Positions 8,944-18,316 are shown, counted from the stretch's first letter. The stretch is DNA of 64,000 bases from Cohnella herbarum (GCF_012849095.1 NZ_CP051680.1:8047001-8111000), one strand, 5' to 3'. Translations and numbers: made by a program. The notes: generated by a model not told the origin, from the sequence alone.

Positions 8944-9954
8944 ATGACGCTTAAATTCGGTATATTGGATCAAAGCATCGTATTTCCGGGTCAATCCCCG
9001 GCAGAAGCGCTAGGCAACACGATCAAATTGGCGCAGCTGGCGGAGTCTCTCGGATACGAACGTTTCTGGGTATCGGAGCATCACGACTCCCCGCAGATGG
9101 CAGGCTCGTCTCCGGAGGTGCTGATCTCTCATTTGTTGGCGCGTACGAACTCCATTCGCATCGGTTCCGGAGGCGTGATGCTTCAGCATTACAGTCCGTA
9201 CAAGGTAGCCGAGAACTTTAACGTTCTTGCGGCATTGGCGCCCGGACGGGTAGATCTGGGCATCGGACGCGCGCCGGGCGGACTGCCCCGTTCGACGAAA
9301 GCGTTGCAGCAAGGGCTTTCCGAACCGGAGTCGCTCGATCATAAGCTTGCCGAATTGGATCATTTTCTGCAAGGTACGCTAGGCGAGGATCATCCGTTGC
9401 CGGGTTTGCAAGCGAATCCCGTGCCCGATCGGCCGGCAGAGATTTATTTGCTAGGAACGAGCGTATCCAGCGCGCGATTGGCGGCGGAGAGAGGATATCC
9501 TTACGCGTTCGCGTTCTTCATCAACAGCGATCCGGATGCGGCTCAAGCCGCTTTCGATACTTATCGGAAACATTTCAACAGAGAGAAAGGAACCGAACCT
9601 AGAACGATTTTGGGCTTGTCCGTCATCGCGGCGGATACGGAAGAGGAAGCGGCGGAGTTGGCCGGTCAGTTCAAGAACGTACGGGTGACGCTGGCAAGCG
9701 GCAAAACCGTGAACGTCGGATCGCTGGAGCAGGCGGAACAATTCGCGAAGCAAGCCGGAGAGACGTTCACCGCCGAAGTCCGCGACGCGGACATTACGAA
9801 GGGGACGAAAGCGATCGTTCGCCAACGGTTGACGGAGCTGCGCGACAGGTACGATGTGGATGAGTTGATCTTTACGACAATCGTCCCCGATTTCGACAAA
9901 CGGGTTCGCTCGTTTCGGTTGCTGAAGGAAGCATTCGAAGAACAAACGGTTTAG
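8944..9954 (+). CDS. LLM-class flavin-dependent monooxygenase (YtmO/CmoO-like)
   Basis: A 336-residue TIM-barrel oxidoreductase of the bacterial luciferase-like family, which uses reduced FMN and oxygen. Visible family blocks are GYERFWVSEHH near residue 38, IRIGSGGVMLQHYSPYKVAE near 79, and the GRVDLGIGRAPGG flavin region near 101. A close relative in the B. subtilis ytmI operon sits in the same place, just after the Tcy importer. It probably oxidises a carbon next to sulfur of an imported N-acylated S-alkylcysteine. FMNH2 would come from the SsuE-type reductase at 4925. Exact substrate is inference. Confidence 0.88.
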   Translation: MTLKFGILDQSIVFPGQSPAEALGNTIKLAQLAESLGYERFWVSEHHDSPQMAGSSPEVLISHLLARTNSIRIGSGGVMLQHYSPYKVAENFNVLAALAPGRVDLGIGRAPGGLPRSTKALQQGLSEPESLDHKLAELDHFLQGTLGEDHPLPGLQANPVPDRPAEIYLLGTSVSSARLAAERGYPYAFAFFINSDPDAAQAAFDTYRKHFNREKGTEPRTILGLSVIAADTEEEAAELAGQFKNVRVTLASGKTVNVGSLEQAEQFAKQAGETFTAEVRDADITKGTKAIVRQRLTELRDRYDVDELIFTTIVPDFDKRVRSFRLLKEAFEEQTV

Positions 9955-9992
9955 AATAGGGTTAAGAATTGGAATGGAAGGGAGAGACCACG

Positions 9993-11156
9993 ATGAAGGA
10001 GTTGACGGCAGAGCCGTTCGCGGAGCGATTAATCGCTTACCGGCGACATCTCCATGCCAATCCGGAGCTGTCCTACGAGGAATTCGAGACGACGGAGACG
10101 ATCCGGTCTTGGCTACTCGAAGCGGGCATTCGCATCGCGGATTATCCGCTTAAGACTGGGCTGGTCGCCGAAGTCGGAGGATTGCGCGGAGGGCCGATTA
10201 TTGCCCTTCGAGCGGATATCGATGCCCTGCCGATTCAGGAGGAAACGGGCTTGCCGTTCGCTTCGCGGGTTCCCGGCAAGATGCACGCTTGCGGGCATGA
10301 TTTTCACGCGGCGGCTTTGTTGGGCGCAGCGCTGCTCTTGAAGAGGCGGGAGAAGGAGTTGGAGGGAACGGTCAGATTTCTGTTCCAACCTGCCGAGGAG
10401 AAAGCCAAGGGCGCATCGCTGGTAATCGCCAGCGGAGCGTTGGAAGGGGTGCAAGCGGTATTCGGCTTGCATAACAAGCCCGATCTGCCTGTCGGGACGA
10501 TCGGCATTAAAGCCGGACCGATCATGGCCGCCGCGGACGGCTTCATCGTCGAAGTCGACGGACGCGGAACCCATGCCGCCGTCCCGGAAGCGGGCATAGA
10601 TCCCATCATAGCTTCCGCGCACATCATTACCGCCTTGCAATCGATCGTGAGCCGCAACGTGAGCGCGCTGGACAGCGCGGTCATTAGCGTCACGCGGCTG
10701 AACAGCGGAACGGCATGGAACGTGATCGCGGACAAAGCCGTATTCGACGGGACGTTGCGGACATTCGATCAAGGGGTACGATTCAAGGTGCGCGAACGGT
10801 TCGAGCAAGTCGTGACCGGAGTCGGAGCGGCGCTCGGAGCCGAAGCGAAGGTGAAATGGCTGGACGGTCCGCCGGCCGTAGTGAACGATGCGAAGTGGGC
10901 GGAACAAGCGACGCGGACAGCCGAATCGCTTGGGCTAACGGTCGTCGAGCCGTTGCCTTCGCCAGCCGGAGAAGACTTCTCCTTCTATTTGCAGCAGACG
11001 CCGGGCATTTTCTTCTTCTTGGGTACTTCGGGTCCGGAAGAGTGGCATCATCCCGCATTCGACATCGATGAGCGAGCTCTTCCGGTCGGCGCTTCGTTCT
11101 TCGCCGCATTAGCGATCGACGCGTTGACGCGGTTGACAGGACCGTCCCTAAATTAG
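9993..11156 (+). CDS. M20 family amidohydrolase / N-deacylase
   Basis: A 387-residue zinc or manganese peptidase-like enzyme of the M20D group (HipO, YtnL, YxeP). Metal ligands are visible in MHACGHDFHAAA, FQPAEEKAKGA, the NKPDLP region and EWHHPAFDIDE; the dimerisation lid begins near GRGTHAAVPEAG. Such enzymes remove N-acyl groups; in Bacillus they release free cysteine after dealkylation of N-acetyl-S-alkylcysteines. The ATG at 9993 follows GGGAGAG and was chosen over an in-frame start at 9969. The acetyltransferase that would add the acyl group lies in the same operon at 12825. Confidence 0.9.
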   Translation: MKELTAEPFAERLIAYRRHLHANPELSYEEFETTETIRSWLLEAGIRIADYPLKTGLVAEVGGLRGGPIIALRADIDALPIQEETGLPFASRVPGKMHACGHDFHAAALLGAALLLKRREKELEGTVRFLFQPAEEKAKGASLVIASGALEGVQAVFGLHNKPDLPVGTIGIKAGPIMAAADGFIVEVDGRGTHAAVPEAGIDPIIASAHIITALQSIVSRNVSALDSAVISVTRLNSGTAWNVIADKAVFDGTLRTFDQGVRFKVRERFEQVVTGVGAALGAEAKVKWLDGPPAVVNDAKWAEQATRTAESLGLTVVEPLPSPAGEDFSFYLQQTPGIFFFLGTSGPEEWHHPAFDIDERALPVGASFFAALAIDALTRLTGPSLN

Positions 11157-11167
11157 GAGGTATCCCT

Positions 11168-12310
11168 ATTCGAAAAACATACGATGTCATCATAGTCGGC
11201 GCCGGCTCGATGGGAATGAGCGCGGGATACGAATTATCCCGAAGAGGGTTAAAGACGCTGCTCATCGATGCTTTCGATCCCCCGCATCCGAACGGAAGCC
11301 ATCATGGCGAACCTCGTTTGATCAGGCATGCGTATAGCGGAGGTCCCGCTTACGTGAAGCTGGCTCTTCGCGCGGATGAACTATGGCGAGAGCTGGAGGA
11401 AGCAACGGGCGAGAAGCTGTTGGAGCGGGCGGGCGTACTGAATATCGCGGACCCCGACGTCTATTCCTACGCGGGCAGATTTCAGGATGCGGCAGATCAT
11501 GGGGTTCGGATCGAAGACCTCGACGCCGATCAGATCCGCTTCCGCTGGCCGGACGTTCGAATTCCCGACCATTATCGCGCGATGTTCGAACCGAACGCCG
11601 GGTATCTCTATAGCGAGAAATGCGTAGCCGCATATAAGAAGCTTGCTTTACACTCCGGCGCGTCGTTGTTGCCGAATACGTTCGTGAAGCGAATTCAGGC
11701 GGAGAGATCGTTCGTATCCGTATTCACGAATACGGAACATTTCATTGCGAACCATGTCATTCTCAGCGCCGGAGCTTGGTTTAAGACATTGGAGCCGTTC
11801 GTACGGTTACCGATTCGCTCCGTTCGCAAGGTCGTCGGCTGGTTCGAGCCGAGCGTGTCGTCCTTCGAAGCGGGAACGTTCCCCGGTTTTACTTTCGCGA
11901 GCAGCCTCGGAAGTTACTACGGTTTTCCGGACATCGCGGGTGCGGGAGTGAAGATCGGCCGGCACGAAACCGGAGAGGAATGGCAACCGGGAGAAGATCT
12001 CGTTCCGTTCGGTGCTTATTCGGAAGACGAGGGGGACTTGCGCAAGGCATTGGAAGCTTATATGCCTGATGCCGCGGGCAAGCTCCTCAAGAGCGCGGTA
12101 TGTAAATACGAGCATACGCCGGACGACCATTTTATTATCGATACCCATCCCGAGCACTCGAACGTCATTCTCGCGGGGGGATTTTCCGGTCACGGGTTTA
12201 AGTTCGCCAGCGTCGTCGGGGAAATTCTCGCGAATCAAATCGAGCTTGGCCATTGGGGCAGGGATGTCGGATTGTTCTCCGCCGCCCGGTTCTCGCCAAT
12301 TAGCCCTTAG
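11168..12310 (+). CDS. FAD-dependent amine oxidase, SolA / sarcosine oxidase family, apparent ATT start
   Basis: About 380 residues. It oxidises a secondary or N-methyl amine with a covalently bound flavin and releases hydrogen peroxide, as in monomeric sarcosine oxidase and N-methyltryptophan oxidase. VIIVGAGSMG (residues 7-16) is the FAD fold, SHHGEPRLIRHAY the flavin contact, and Cys312 in CKYEHTPDDHFIID the expected covalent flavin site, followed by GGFSGHGFKFASVVGE. The first ATG in frame (11210) falls inside the FAD motif and cannot be the true start. AGGAGG at 11155-11160 points to ATT at 11168, a rare start codon. It follows the M20 gene by 11 bases. Its role in the sulfur operon is unclear. 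Confidence 0.87.
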   Translation: MRKTYDVIIVGAGSMGMSAGYELSRRGLKTLLIDAFDPPHPNGSHHGEPRLIRHAYSGGPAYVKLALRADELWRELEEATGEKLLERAGVLNIADPDVYSYAGRFQDAADHGVRIEDLDADQIRFRWPDVRIPDHYRAMFEPNAGYLYSEKCVAAYKKLALHSGASLLPNTFVKRIQAERSFVSVFTNTEHFIANHVILSAGAWFKTLEPFVRLPIRSVRKVVGWFEPSVSSFEAGTFPGFTFASSLGSYYGFPDIAGAGVKIGRHETGEEWQPGEDLVPFGAYSEDEGDLRKALEAYMPDAAGKLLKSAVCKYEHTPDDHFIIDTHPEHSNVILAGGFSGHGFKFASVVGEILANQIELGHWGRDVGLFSAARFSPISP

Positions 12311-12322
12311 GAGGTATTACTC

Positions 12323-12802
12323 ATGAGCCAATCGCCCGTGGATATCGATACTTATTTGCACACATACGAACAGCTTCAAGAGGCGATCGAAGGATTATCC
12401 GAGGAACAGCTGAAATGGAAAGCGGCGGAGGCGCAATGGAGCGTAACGGAAGTGCTTACCCATCTCGCCGATCATAATATCGTCGTGTCGTTCCGCATTC
12501 GCGAAGTATTGTCGGGTTCGGAGGTTCGGTTACCGGCATTCAGCCAGGATCCTTGGGTGTCGGGCCAGAAGGCGAACGAAGGTCAAGCGTCGGACGTTCT
12601 GGATCTTTTCCGAAATCTGCTTATCTATAATAGCTTGCTCTTCCGCCGGTTAACTCCGGAGGACTGGAATAAATCCGGGGTGAACTTCAAAGGGGAAACC
12701 GTAACGGTATCCGCCATCGTGCAATCCTTCGTCGCGCACGTTCAAGGCCATCTCAAGCAGATTGAGAGAATCAAGCAGGGGGAAGTCGGCTCGCGCAAAT
12801 GA
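12323..12802 (+). CDS. DinB-fold protein (possible thiol transferase)
   Basis: A 159-residue four-helix bundle of the DinB/YfiT superfamily. The N-terminus (EQLQEAIEGLSEEQLKWK), the block WSVTEVLTHLADH near residue 43 with its metal-type histidine, and the C-terminal HVQGHLKQIERI with two histidines fit the usual three-histidine metal site. Members include bacillithiol-dependent S-transferases. In this operon of sulfur and flavin enzymes a thiol-linked reaction is plausible but not shown. AGGAGGT overlaps the stop of the oxidase gene, so translation is coupled. Confidence 0.8.
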   Translation: MSQSPVDIDTYLHTYEQLQEAIEGLSEEQLKWKAAEAQWSVTEVLTHLADHNIVVSFRIREVLSGSEVRLPAFSQDPWVSGQKANEGQASDVLDLFRNLLIYNSLLFRRLTPEDWNKSGVNFKGETVTVSAIVQSFVAHVQGHLKQIERIKQGEVGSRK

Positions 12803-12824
12803 ATCCAAGAAAGCAGGTGAAAGT

Positions 12825-13358
12825 ATGCCGGAAGTGAAAGTCGTCGTTCGCCATGCCGAGGAACGCGACCGAAACGCGATTAAAGACGTGCTCCAGGCCT
12901 CTTATCAGCAATATGAGCTTACGCTCTCGAAGGAACGCTGGGAGCAATACAAAGCGAACATCCTGGAATCAGTGGATTCGTCGACGACCAAAGCCAGGCT
13001 GGTTGCCGAATTGGACGGGGAAATCGTAGGCAGCGTGTTTCTGTACGAATCGGCCGAGACGGCGTACGGAGCACCGCAATTGGAAATCCATAACCCGATC
13101 CTTCGATTGTTGGGCGTCTCGCCCAAAGCGCGAGGGCTCGGGGTGGCGACGGAATTGATCCGGTCAAGCGCAAGGCTGTCGCTGGAATGGGGAGCGGAAA
13201 CGATTCATCTTCATACGTCAGACGTCATGGACTCGGCGGTGCGATTATACGAACGCTTGGGTTTCGAAAGAGCCTACGATAAAGAATTCAATAACGGGGA
13301 AGTTCTCGTTAAGAGCTACCGGCTCCAATTGAAGGAATCCGAACTGCTGCAAGCTTAG
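12825..13358 (+). CDS. GNAT N-acetyltransferase
   Basis: A 177-residue acetyl-CoA-dependent acyltransferase. The acetyl-CoA loop is SPKARGLGVATELI near residue 99, followed by the helix RSSARLSLEWGAETIHLHT and the C-terminal RLYERLGFERAYD typical of the fold. The ATG at 12825 has an AGGTG site seven bases upstream; an earlier in-frame start would run into the DinB gene. In B. subtilis the matching operon begins with a GNAT enzyme (YtmI) that N-acetylates S-(2-succino)cysteine before monooxygenation. The same role is likely here. Confidence 0.86.
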   Translation: MPEVKVVVRHAEERDRNAIKDVLQASYQQYELTLSKERWEQYKANILESVDSSTTKARLVAELDGEIVGSVFLYESAETAYGAPQLEIHNPILRLLGVSPKARGLGVATELIRSSARLSLEWGAETIHLHTSDVMDSAVRLYERLGFERAYDKEFNNGEVLVKSYRLQLKESELLQA

Positions 13359-13454
13359 TCGAGAGAGGCCGGCAAGGGGATTGGCGTAGAGAATCGCATA
13401 AGGATTGGCATAGGGGACATACCGAAACGGCAACCATTATGGGGAGGAATTAGG

Positions 13455-14783
13455 ATGGGAAAAAGAAAACAATTGAAACTCGGAGCCATCATTCATGGCG
13501 TCGGCGGCAATGTTTCCGCGTGGAGGCATCCCGAGGTGCCCGTCGACGCCAGCGTTAATTTCAGATTTTATACGAAGCAGGCCCAGATCGCGGAAGAGGG
13601 CAAATTCGATCTTGTTTTCATCGCCGACGGATTGTATATCAACGAGAAGTCGATTCCTCATTTCCTTAACCGATTCGAGCCGTTGACGATCTTGTCGGCG
13701 CTTGCCGCGGTCACGACAAAAATCGGTCTCGTCGGTACGTTATCCAGTTCTTATAGCGAGCCTTTTACCGTCTCTAGACAATTCGGCTCGCTCGATCATA
13801 TTAGCGGAGGGCGCGCGGGATGGAACGTCGTCACTTCCCCTCTCGAAGGTTCCGCTCTGAACTATGGCAAACCGGAGCATCCTTCTCACGACGAGCGATA
13901 CAAAATCGCCGAAGAGTTTCTGGATGTCGCGCGCGGGTTATGGGATTCTTGGGAGGATGACGCATTCATCCGCGACAAGGAATCCGGCGTGTTTTTCGAT
14001 CCCTCGAAATTGCATAGGCTGAACCATAAAGGGAAGTATTTTTCGGTACAAGGCCCGCTCAACATCGCGCGCTCCAAGCAGGGGCATCCGGTTATATTCC
14101 AAGCCGGCTCTTCCGAAAGCGGCAAAGCCTTAGCGGCCAAAGGGGCGGATGCCGTCTTTACGGGGCACGAGAATATCGAAGAGGCGAAGAGGTTCTATAA
14201 GGACGTGAAGGATCGCGCGGTTGCTAACGGCCGTTCGAGAGACGATATCGCCATCCTTCCAGGAGTCGGTCCGATCGTCGGGAAGACGGAAGAGGAAGCG
14301 GAGCGCAAATATTTGGAATTCGCTAATCTGGTTACGATCGACAAGGCGCTCGAATATTTAGGCCGTTTTTTCGAACATCATGATTTCTCACAGTACCCTC
14401 TGGACGAACCGTTCCCCGAACTGGGCGACTTAGGCTCCAACAGCTTCCGTAGCGGAACGGACAAAATCAAGCAAACCGCGAAAGAGCAAAATTTGACGCT
14501 TCGGCAAGTAGCCATACGTACGGCAACCCCTCGCAGCGAATTCATCGGCACGCCGGAGAAAATCGCGAATCTTCTCCAGCAATGGCACGAAGAAGAGGCG
14601 GCCGACGGATTTATCATCTATTCTTCAACGCCTGAAGCCTTGCGCGATTTCGTAGAGGAGGTTGTCCCGATCCTTCAGGAGCGTGGAATCTATCGCACGG
14701 AATACGAGGCGGACACGCTGCGCGGAAATTTGGGTTTGCCGATTCCCGTAAACCGCTATGCCGTCGCGGAAGTGCGCGGTTAA
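13455..14783 (+). CDS. FMN-dependent monooxygenase, NtaA/SnaA/DszA family (CmoJ/YxeK-like)
   Basis: A 442-residue luciferase-fold monooxygenase of the NtaA/DszA branch, the long-chain type that attacks C-N or C-S neighbouring carbons using FMNH2 and oxygen. Family blocks are [10 protein letters not shown] at the N-terminus, FDLVFIADG near residue 50, [15 protein letters not shown] near 112, and [13 protein letters not shown] followed by [13 protein letters not shown]. It closes the operon, with GGGGAGG eight bases before the ATG and a terminator 43 bases after. Relatives YtnJ and YxeK carry out the dealkylating step for S-alkylcysteines in Bacillus. Confidence 0.9.
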   Translation: MGKRKQLKLGAIIHGVGGNVSAWRHPEVPVDASVNFRFYTKQAQIAEEGKFDLVFIADGLYINEKSIPHFLNRFEPLTILSALAAVTTKIGLVGTLSSSYSEPFTVSRQFGSLDHISGGRAGWNVVTSPLEGSALNYGKPEHPSHDERYKIAEEFLDVARGLWDSWEDDAFIRDKESGVFFDPSKLHRLNHKGKYFSVQGPLNIARSKQGHPVIFQAGSSESGKALAAKGADAVFTGHENIEEAKRFYKDVKDRAVANGRSRDDIAILPGVGPIVGKTEEEAERKYLEFANLVTIDKALEYLGRFFEHHDFSQYPLDEPFPELGDLGSNSFRSGTDKIKQTAKEQNLTLRQVAIRTATPRSEFIGTPEKIANLLQQWHEEEAADGFIIYSSTPEALRDFVEEVVPILQERGIYRTEYEADTLRGNLGLPIPVNRYAVAEVRG

Positions 14784-14826
14784 ACGACGAAGCTAAGCGA
14801 AATAATCATTTCCCAACGTCAAAAGG

Positions 14827-14857
14827 GCGGTGCAGAGATTTGTCTGCGCCGCTATTT
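14827..14857 (+). terminator. Rho-independent terminator of the S-alkylcysteine operon
   Basis: GCGGTGCAGA (14827-14836) pairs with TCTGCGCCGC (14843-14852), one G-T pair, six-base loop, followed by TATTTT. It ends the operon that begins at about 5.7 kb. Confidence 0.8.
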
Positions 14858-14993
14858 TCGTCCTATTAGATTACACAAAACGAATTTGTCACGAAAATTG
14901 CGCAAAAATTAAACAGCAGTGTTGAAAAAAGATACAGCTAACAGGCTGAAGTTGCCATTGTCGGTTATCGGGCGCGGGGTGTACAATTCATTT

Positions 14994-17045
14994 ATGAAAA
15001 TGACGCGCAAGTTCCTGTTGGTGTTCGTGTTGATTCTTATTTTACCGACCGTGGCTATCCACCAAGGCATCATTCGGTATTCGGAACGGGTCATGCAGAA
15101 GAACATCATTGAAAATAACGAAATTATGGCGGAGCTCATCGTTAATCGGGTGAACAGCGAGATGAACGACGTCGTTTCCCAGCTGCAACTCGTTGCCGGT
15201 TTATCGGATCAACACGAGTTGAACCTTCCGGCGATGTACGCGAGAGCGAAGCAGGCGATCTCGAAGAGCACGATTATCCAGTCGATTTATTTTCTGGATA
15301 CGGATCGCAATATGAAGTTCGAGGCTCCTTTCCGGCCTAATTTACAAGATACTCCGTATGACTACGCGAAATTCGACCACGTCAAATGGAGTTACACGTA
15401 TGTCGTATCCGGACTCGTTTCCAACGTGAGAACCGAGAAGACGGCAACGGTCGCGATTCCGGTGTTCTACGACGATCGTAAGTTTCTAGGCGTATTAGTA
15501 GCGGAACTCAGCCGCAACTTCCTATCCAACATTCTACGTAGCACGAGCGAAACCCGCGAAGGCTTCAGCTTCATTACCGACAGCGAAGGCAAAGTGATCG
15601 CGTCTACCCGCGATCAGGATTGGAACTTGGATTTCTCGGAAGAGCCGATCGTCCGATTGTTGATGAAAGGCGATTCGGGCTCGGTGCAGGAGGATTACCG
15701 GGGAACGCCAAGCGTGATGACTTATCAGACGATGCGCGAAAATTGGGGGTTGGCGCTCGGCGTTCCGGAGAAATTCGCGTTCACGTCCGTGCAAACGCTT
15801 TCGAAGGCGCTTACTTACAGTTATTTAGGGTTCTTTGCTCTTATTATCTGTCTGATTCTGGTCGGCGGCCGGCAAATTCTCGTTCCGATCTTGAAGCTGA
15901 CCAAGTTCGCGCAGCGTATTCAGAGCCAGAAAGCGCCTTCGCCTCTTCCCGAACCGATGATGAAGCGCAAGGACGAGATCGGGGAGTTGATCCGGTCGCT
16001 TCAGGACATGAACGACCGCGTCGCTCGCAGCCATCGTTTTCTTCAGGATATCGTGGAAGGGATCCCGTATGCGCTGATTACATTGAACGAGGCGGGCGAA
16101 GTGACCCGCGTGAATCGGAAATGGGTCGATCTGTTCGGTCTATCGGAAGAAGAATGGGAAGCAAAAAGGTTGAAAGAGCTGCCGAAGTATGGATTCTTGA
16201 CGATGGACGCGAGCTCGGGAGACAAGGAAGTGACTTGGGCGGACGAAGATGGGGTTTCCCGTATACTGAAAGTAGTGACCGCCGCTTTCTCCGAGGGGGT
16301 ACTTGCCGTCGTTCAGGATATTTCGCAAATTCGCATGCTGGAGTCGCATGTCAAACAAAGCGAGCAGCTTGCTTTGATCGGGCAGATCACGACCGGAATC
16401 GCGCACGAATTAAAAAATCCCCTCGCGGTGTTATCGAGCTCGTCCGAGTTGCTAAGGGAGGAGATCGAGCTGAATCCCGACTCGGAATGGGTACCTACTC
16501 TCGTGCAAGACATCGATAGCGAGATCGCCAGAATGACTTCGATCGTTAACGAGTTTCTCACCTTGGCGAAGACGAAGAAGGAAGCAACGGTTCCCGTTCA
16601 TCTGGATCAATTGCTCAATCGCGTTCTCCATTTGCTGCGGATTAAGTTTAATGAACTCGGCATTACGGTGGAACGAAACTTCGCGGAGCACGTCCCGACG
16701 ATTCCCGGCAAGACGAACAAATTGATTCAGGTCTTTCTGAATTTACTCGTCAATAGCATGGAGGCTATGCCGCACGGAGGAACGATCGACATTCGAATCG
16801 GAGTATTGCCGCATGAAGTATGGGTCGAGATCGCGGACGAAGGCGAAGGGATCTCGGAGGAGCATCTGCAGTGGCTGTTTAATCCTTTCTTTTCGACCAA
16901 AGAGACGGGCAACGGTCTCGGTCTCTCGATCGCGCAGGATATTATGAAGGAACATGGCGGCAGCCTGGAAATGAACAATGCTAGAAATAAAGGGACGGCG
17001 GTCAAATGCCGGTTTTCCCTGCGTATGGAGGAGGTAAACGAATGA
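14994..17045 (+). CDS. Membrane sensor histidine kinase (Cache, HAMP, PAS)
   Basis: A 683-residue sensor. A membrane segment near residues 6-24 leads into a roughly 240-residue extracellular Cache-type domain, a second segment follows near 272-296 (YLGFFALIICLILVGG), then HAMP, PAS (about 355-460), HisKA with the phosphorylated histidine in AHELKNPLAVLSS near 470, and an ATPase domain with NLLVNSMEAMP, DEGEGIS and GNGLGLSIAQ. The frame is open upstream to 14919, but the ATG at 14994 fits the membrane anchor best. It overlaps the response regulator by four bases. The adjacent betaine-type receptor suggests it senses a quaternary amine, which is inference. Confidence 0.92.
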   Translation: MKMTRKFLLVFVLILILPTVAIHQGIIRYSERVMQKNIIENNEIMAELIVNRVNSEMNDVVSQLQLVAGLSDQHELNLPAMYARAKQAISKSTIIQSIYFLDTDRNMKFEAPFRPNLQDTPYDYAKFDHVKWSYTYVVSGLVSNVRTEKTATVAIPVFYDDRKFLGVLVAELSRNFLSNILRSTSETREGFSFITDSEGKVIASTRDQDWNLDFSEEPIVRLLMKGDSGSVQEDYRGTPSVMTYQTMRENWGLALGVPEKFAFTSVQTLSKALTYSYLGFFALIICLILVGGRQILVPILKLTKFAQRIQSQKAPSPLPEPMMKRKDEIGELIRSLQDMNDRVARSHRFLQDIVEGIPYALITLNEAGEVTRVNRKWVDLFGLSEEEWEAKRLKELPKYGFLTMDASSGDKEVTWADEDGVSRILKVVTAAFSEGVLAVVQDISQIRMLESHVKQSEQLALIGQITTGIAHELKNPLAVLSSSSELLREEIELNPDSEWVPTLVQDIDSEIARMTSIVNEFLTLAKTKKEATVPVHLDQLLNRVLHLLRIKFNELGITVERNFAEHVPTIPGKTNKLIQVFLNLLVNSMEAMPHGGTIDIRIGVLPHEVWVEIADEGEGISEEHLQWLFNPFFSTKETGNGLGLSIAQDIMKEHGGSLEMNNARNKGTAVKCRFSLRMEEVNE

Positions 17046-18316
17046 CGACGCCCGGCGTACTGATCGTAGACGACGAGATCAAGCTTTGCCGTAATATCGC
17101 GCTTAAGCTGAAGCGGGAAGGTTATGTCACTTACGAAGCCTATGACGGCAAATCGGCGATTCGTAAAATCCAACAGCAGCCGATCCGGGTCGTGATCCTC
17201 GACTTTATGCTTACGGACATGACGGGGCTCGAGGTGCTGAAGAAAATCAAGGAGCTTTCCCCCGAGACGAAAGTATTTATGCTGACCGCTTACGGCAACG
17301 TGGAGAATGCCGTGTTGGCGATCAAATGGGGAGCTTCCGACTATTTGAATAAGCCGTTCGACTTGAAACAGTTGGCGGATATCGTAAGGGAAGCTTACCG
17401 TTCGTTCGACGAGCTATCGGGCGACGTCGTCTTTAAGAGTCCGAAGATGCAGGAAGTAAGAGGGATTCTGGACCGAATCACGATGACGGACGCCCCGGTG
17501 CTGCTCTTCGGGGAAAGCGGCGTGGGCAAGACGACGCTGGCCAAGTGGATTCACGATCGCAGCCGAAGGAAGGAGCAGCCGTTTCTCTACGTCAATTGCA
17601 GCTCCATGCCGGAAGCGATGTTGGAGCGGGAACTGTTCGGAGCCTCGGGCAAAGCGGTCGCCGCCGACGGGGGAACGCTGTTTCTGGAGGAGATCGGAAA
17701 TTTGACTCCGCTTAATCAGGCCCATTTGTACCGTCTCATGGAAGAGAAAAGCATGATCTGCCCGGATACGCAGCAGCGGATAACGGTGAACGTGCGGCTC
17801 GTAACGTCGACGGGGCAACCGTTGAAGCAGCTCGTGAAGGAAAGCCGTTTTCGCGACGATCTGTATTACCTGCTGAATCTAGTGGAGTTGGAGCTTCCCC
17901 CGCTCAGGGAGCGGAAAGAGGATATTCCGCTGCTCGTCGGTCAGAAACTGGATCGACTGAATGCCAAGTACGGCAAGCCGCTCACGGTTTCCGACGAACT
18001 GATGCAACTGATGGTGGATTGGCCGTGGCAAGGGAATATTAGCGAACTGATGAATTTGATCGAACGGATGCATCTGCTGAAAGTGAACGGAGCGTTAGAC
18101 GTGGAAGATCTCCCCTCGTCGTTGGTCGGTCAATACGCGAAATCGAACGATGACCTGCAGCTTCAAGGAAAGCTGTACGACGTATTGGAAGAAGTGGAAG
18201 GTCGGATGATCACGGGCGCGCTGGAAAAAACCGGAGGAAACCAGAGCAAAGCCGCCGAACTGCTCGGAATATCCCGCAATGCCTTGATCTACAAGATGAA
18301 GAGGATCGAGAGATGA
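17042..18316 (+). CDS. NtrC-like response regulator lacking the GAFTGA loop
   Basis: A 424-residue regulator. The receiver domain has Asp10-Asp11 and the phosphoacceptor Asp54, with Lys104 in NKPFD. The AAA+ domain has Walker A GESGVGKT (157-164), Walker B GGTLFLEE, and arginines in SRFRDDLYY. A Fis-type helix-turn-helix closes the protein (NQSKAAELLGISRNALIYK). In normal family members about 19 residues, including GAFTGA, lie between ELFG and ADGGT. Here only seven do (ASGKAVA), so the sigma-54 contact loop is missing. It therefore probably acts on sigma-A promoters, or as an ATP-driven oligomer without sigma-54. It overlaps both neighbours by four bases. Confidence 0.9.
   Translation: MTTPGVLIVDDEIKLCRNIALKLKREGYVTYEAYDGKSAIRKIQQQPIRVVILDFMLTDMTGLEVLKKIKELSPETKVFMLTAYGNVENAVLAIKWGASDYLNKPFDLKQLADIVREAYRSFDELSGDVVFKSPKMQEVRGILDRITMTDAPVLLFGESGVGKTTLAKWIHDRSRRKEQPFLYVNCSSMPEAMLERELFGASGKAVAADGGTLFLEEIGNLTPLNQAHLYRLMEEKSMICPDTQQRITVNVRLVTSTGQPLKQLVKESRFRDDLYYLLNLVELELPPLRERKEDIPLLVGQKLDRLNAKYGKPLTVSDELMQLMVDWPWQGNISELMNLIERMHLLKVNGALDVEDLPSSLVGQYAKSNDDLQLQGKLYDVLEEVEGRMITGALEKTGGNQSKAAELLGISRNALIYKMKRIER

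Noticed and set aside
11210..12310. Amine oxidase starting at the first ATG
   Set aside because: This start falls inside the FAD-binding motif and would remove its first strand.
15620..16519. 299-codon frame inside the sensor kinase gene
   Set aside because: Shadow frame; the kinase domains are continuous in the other frame.
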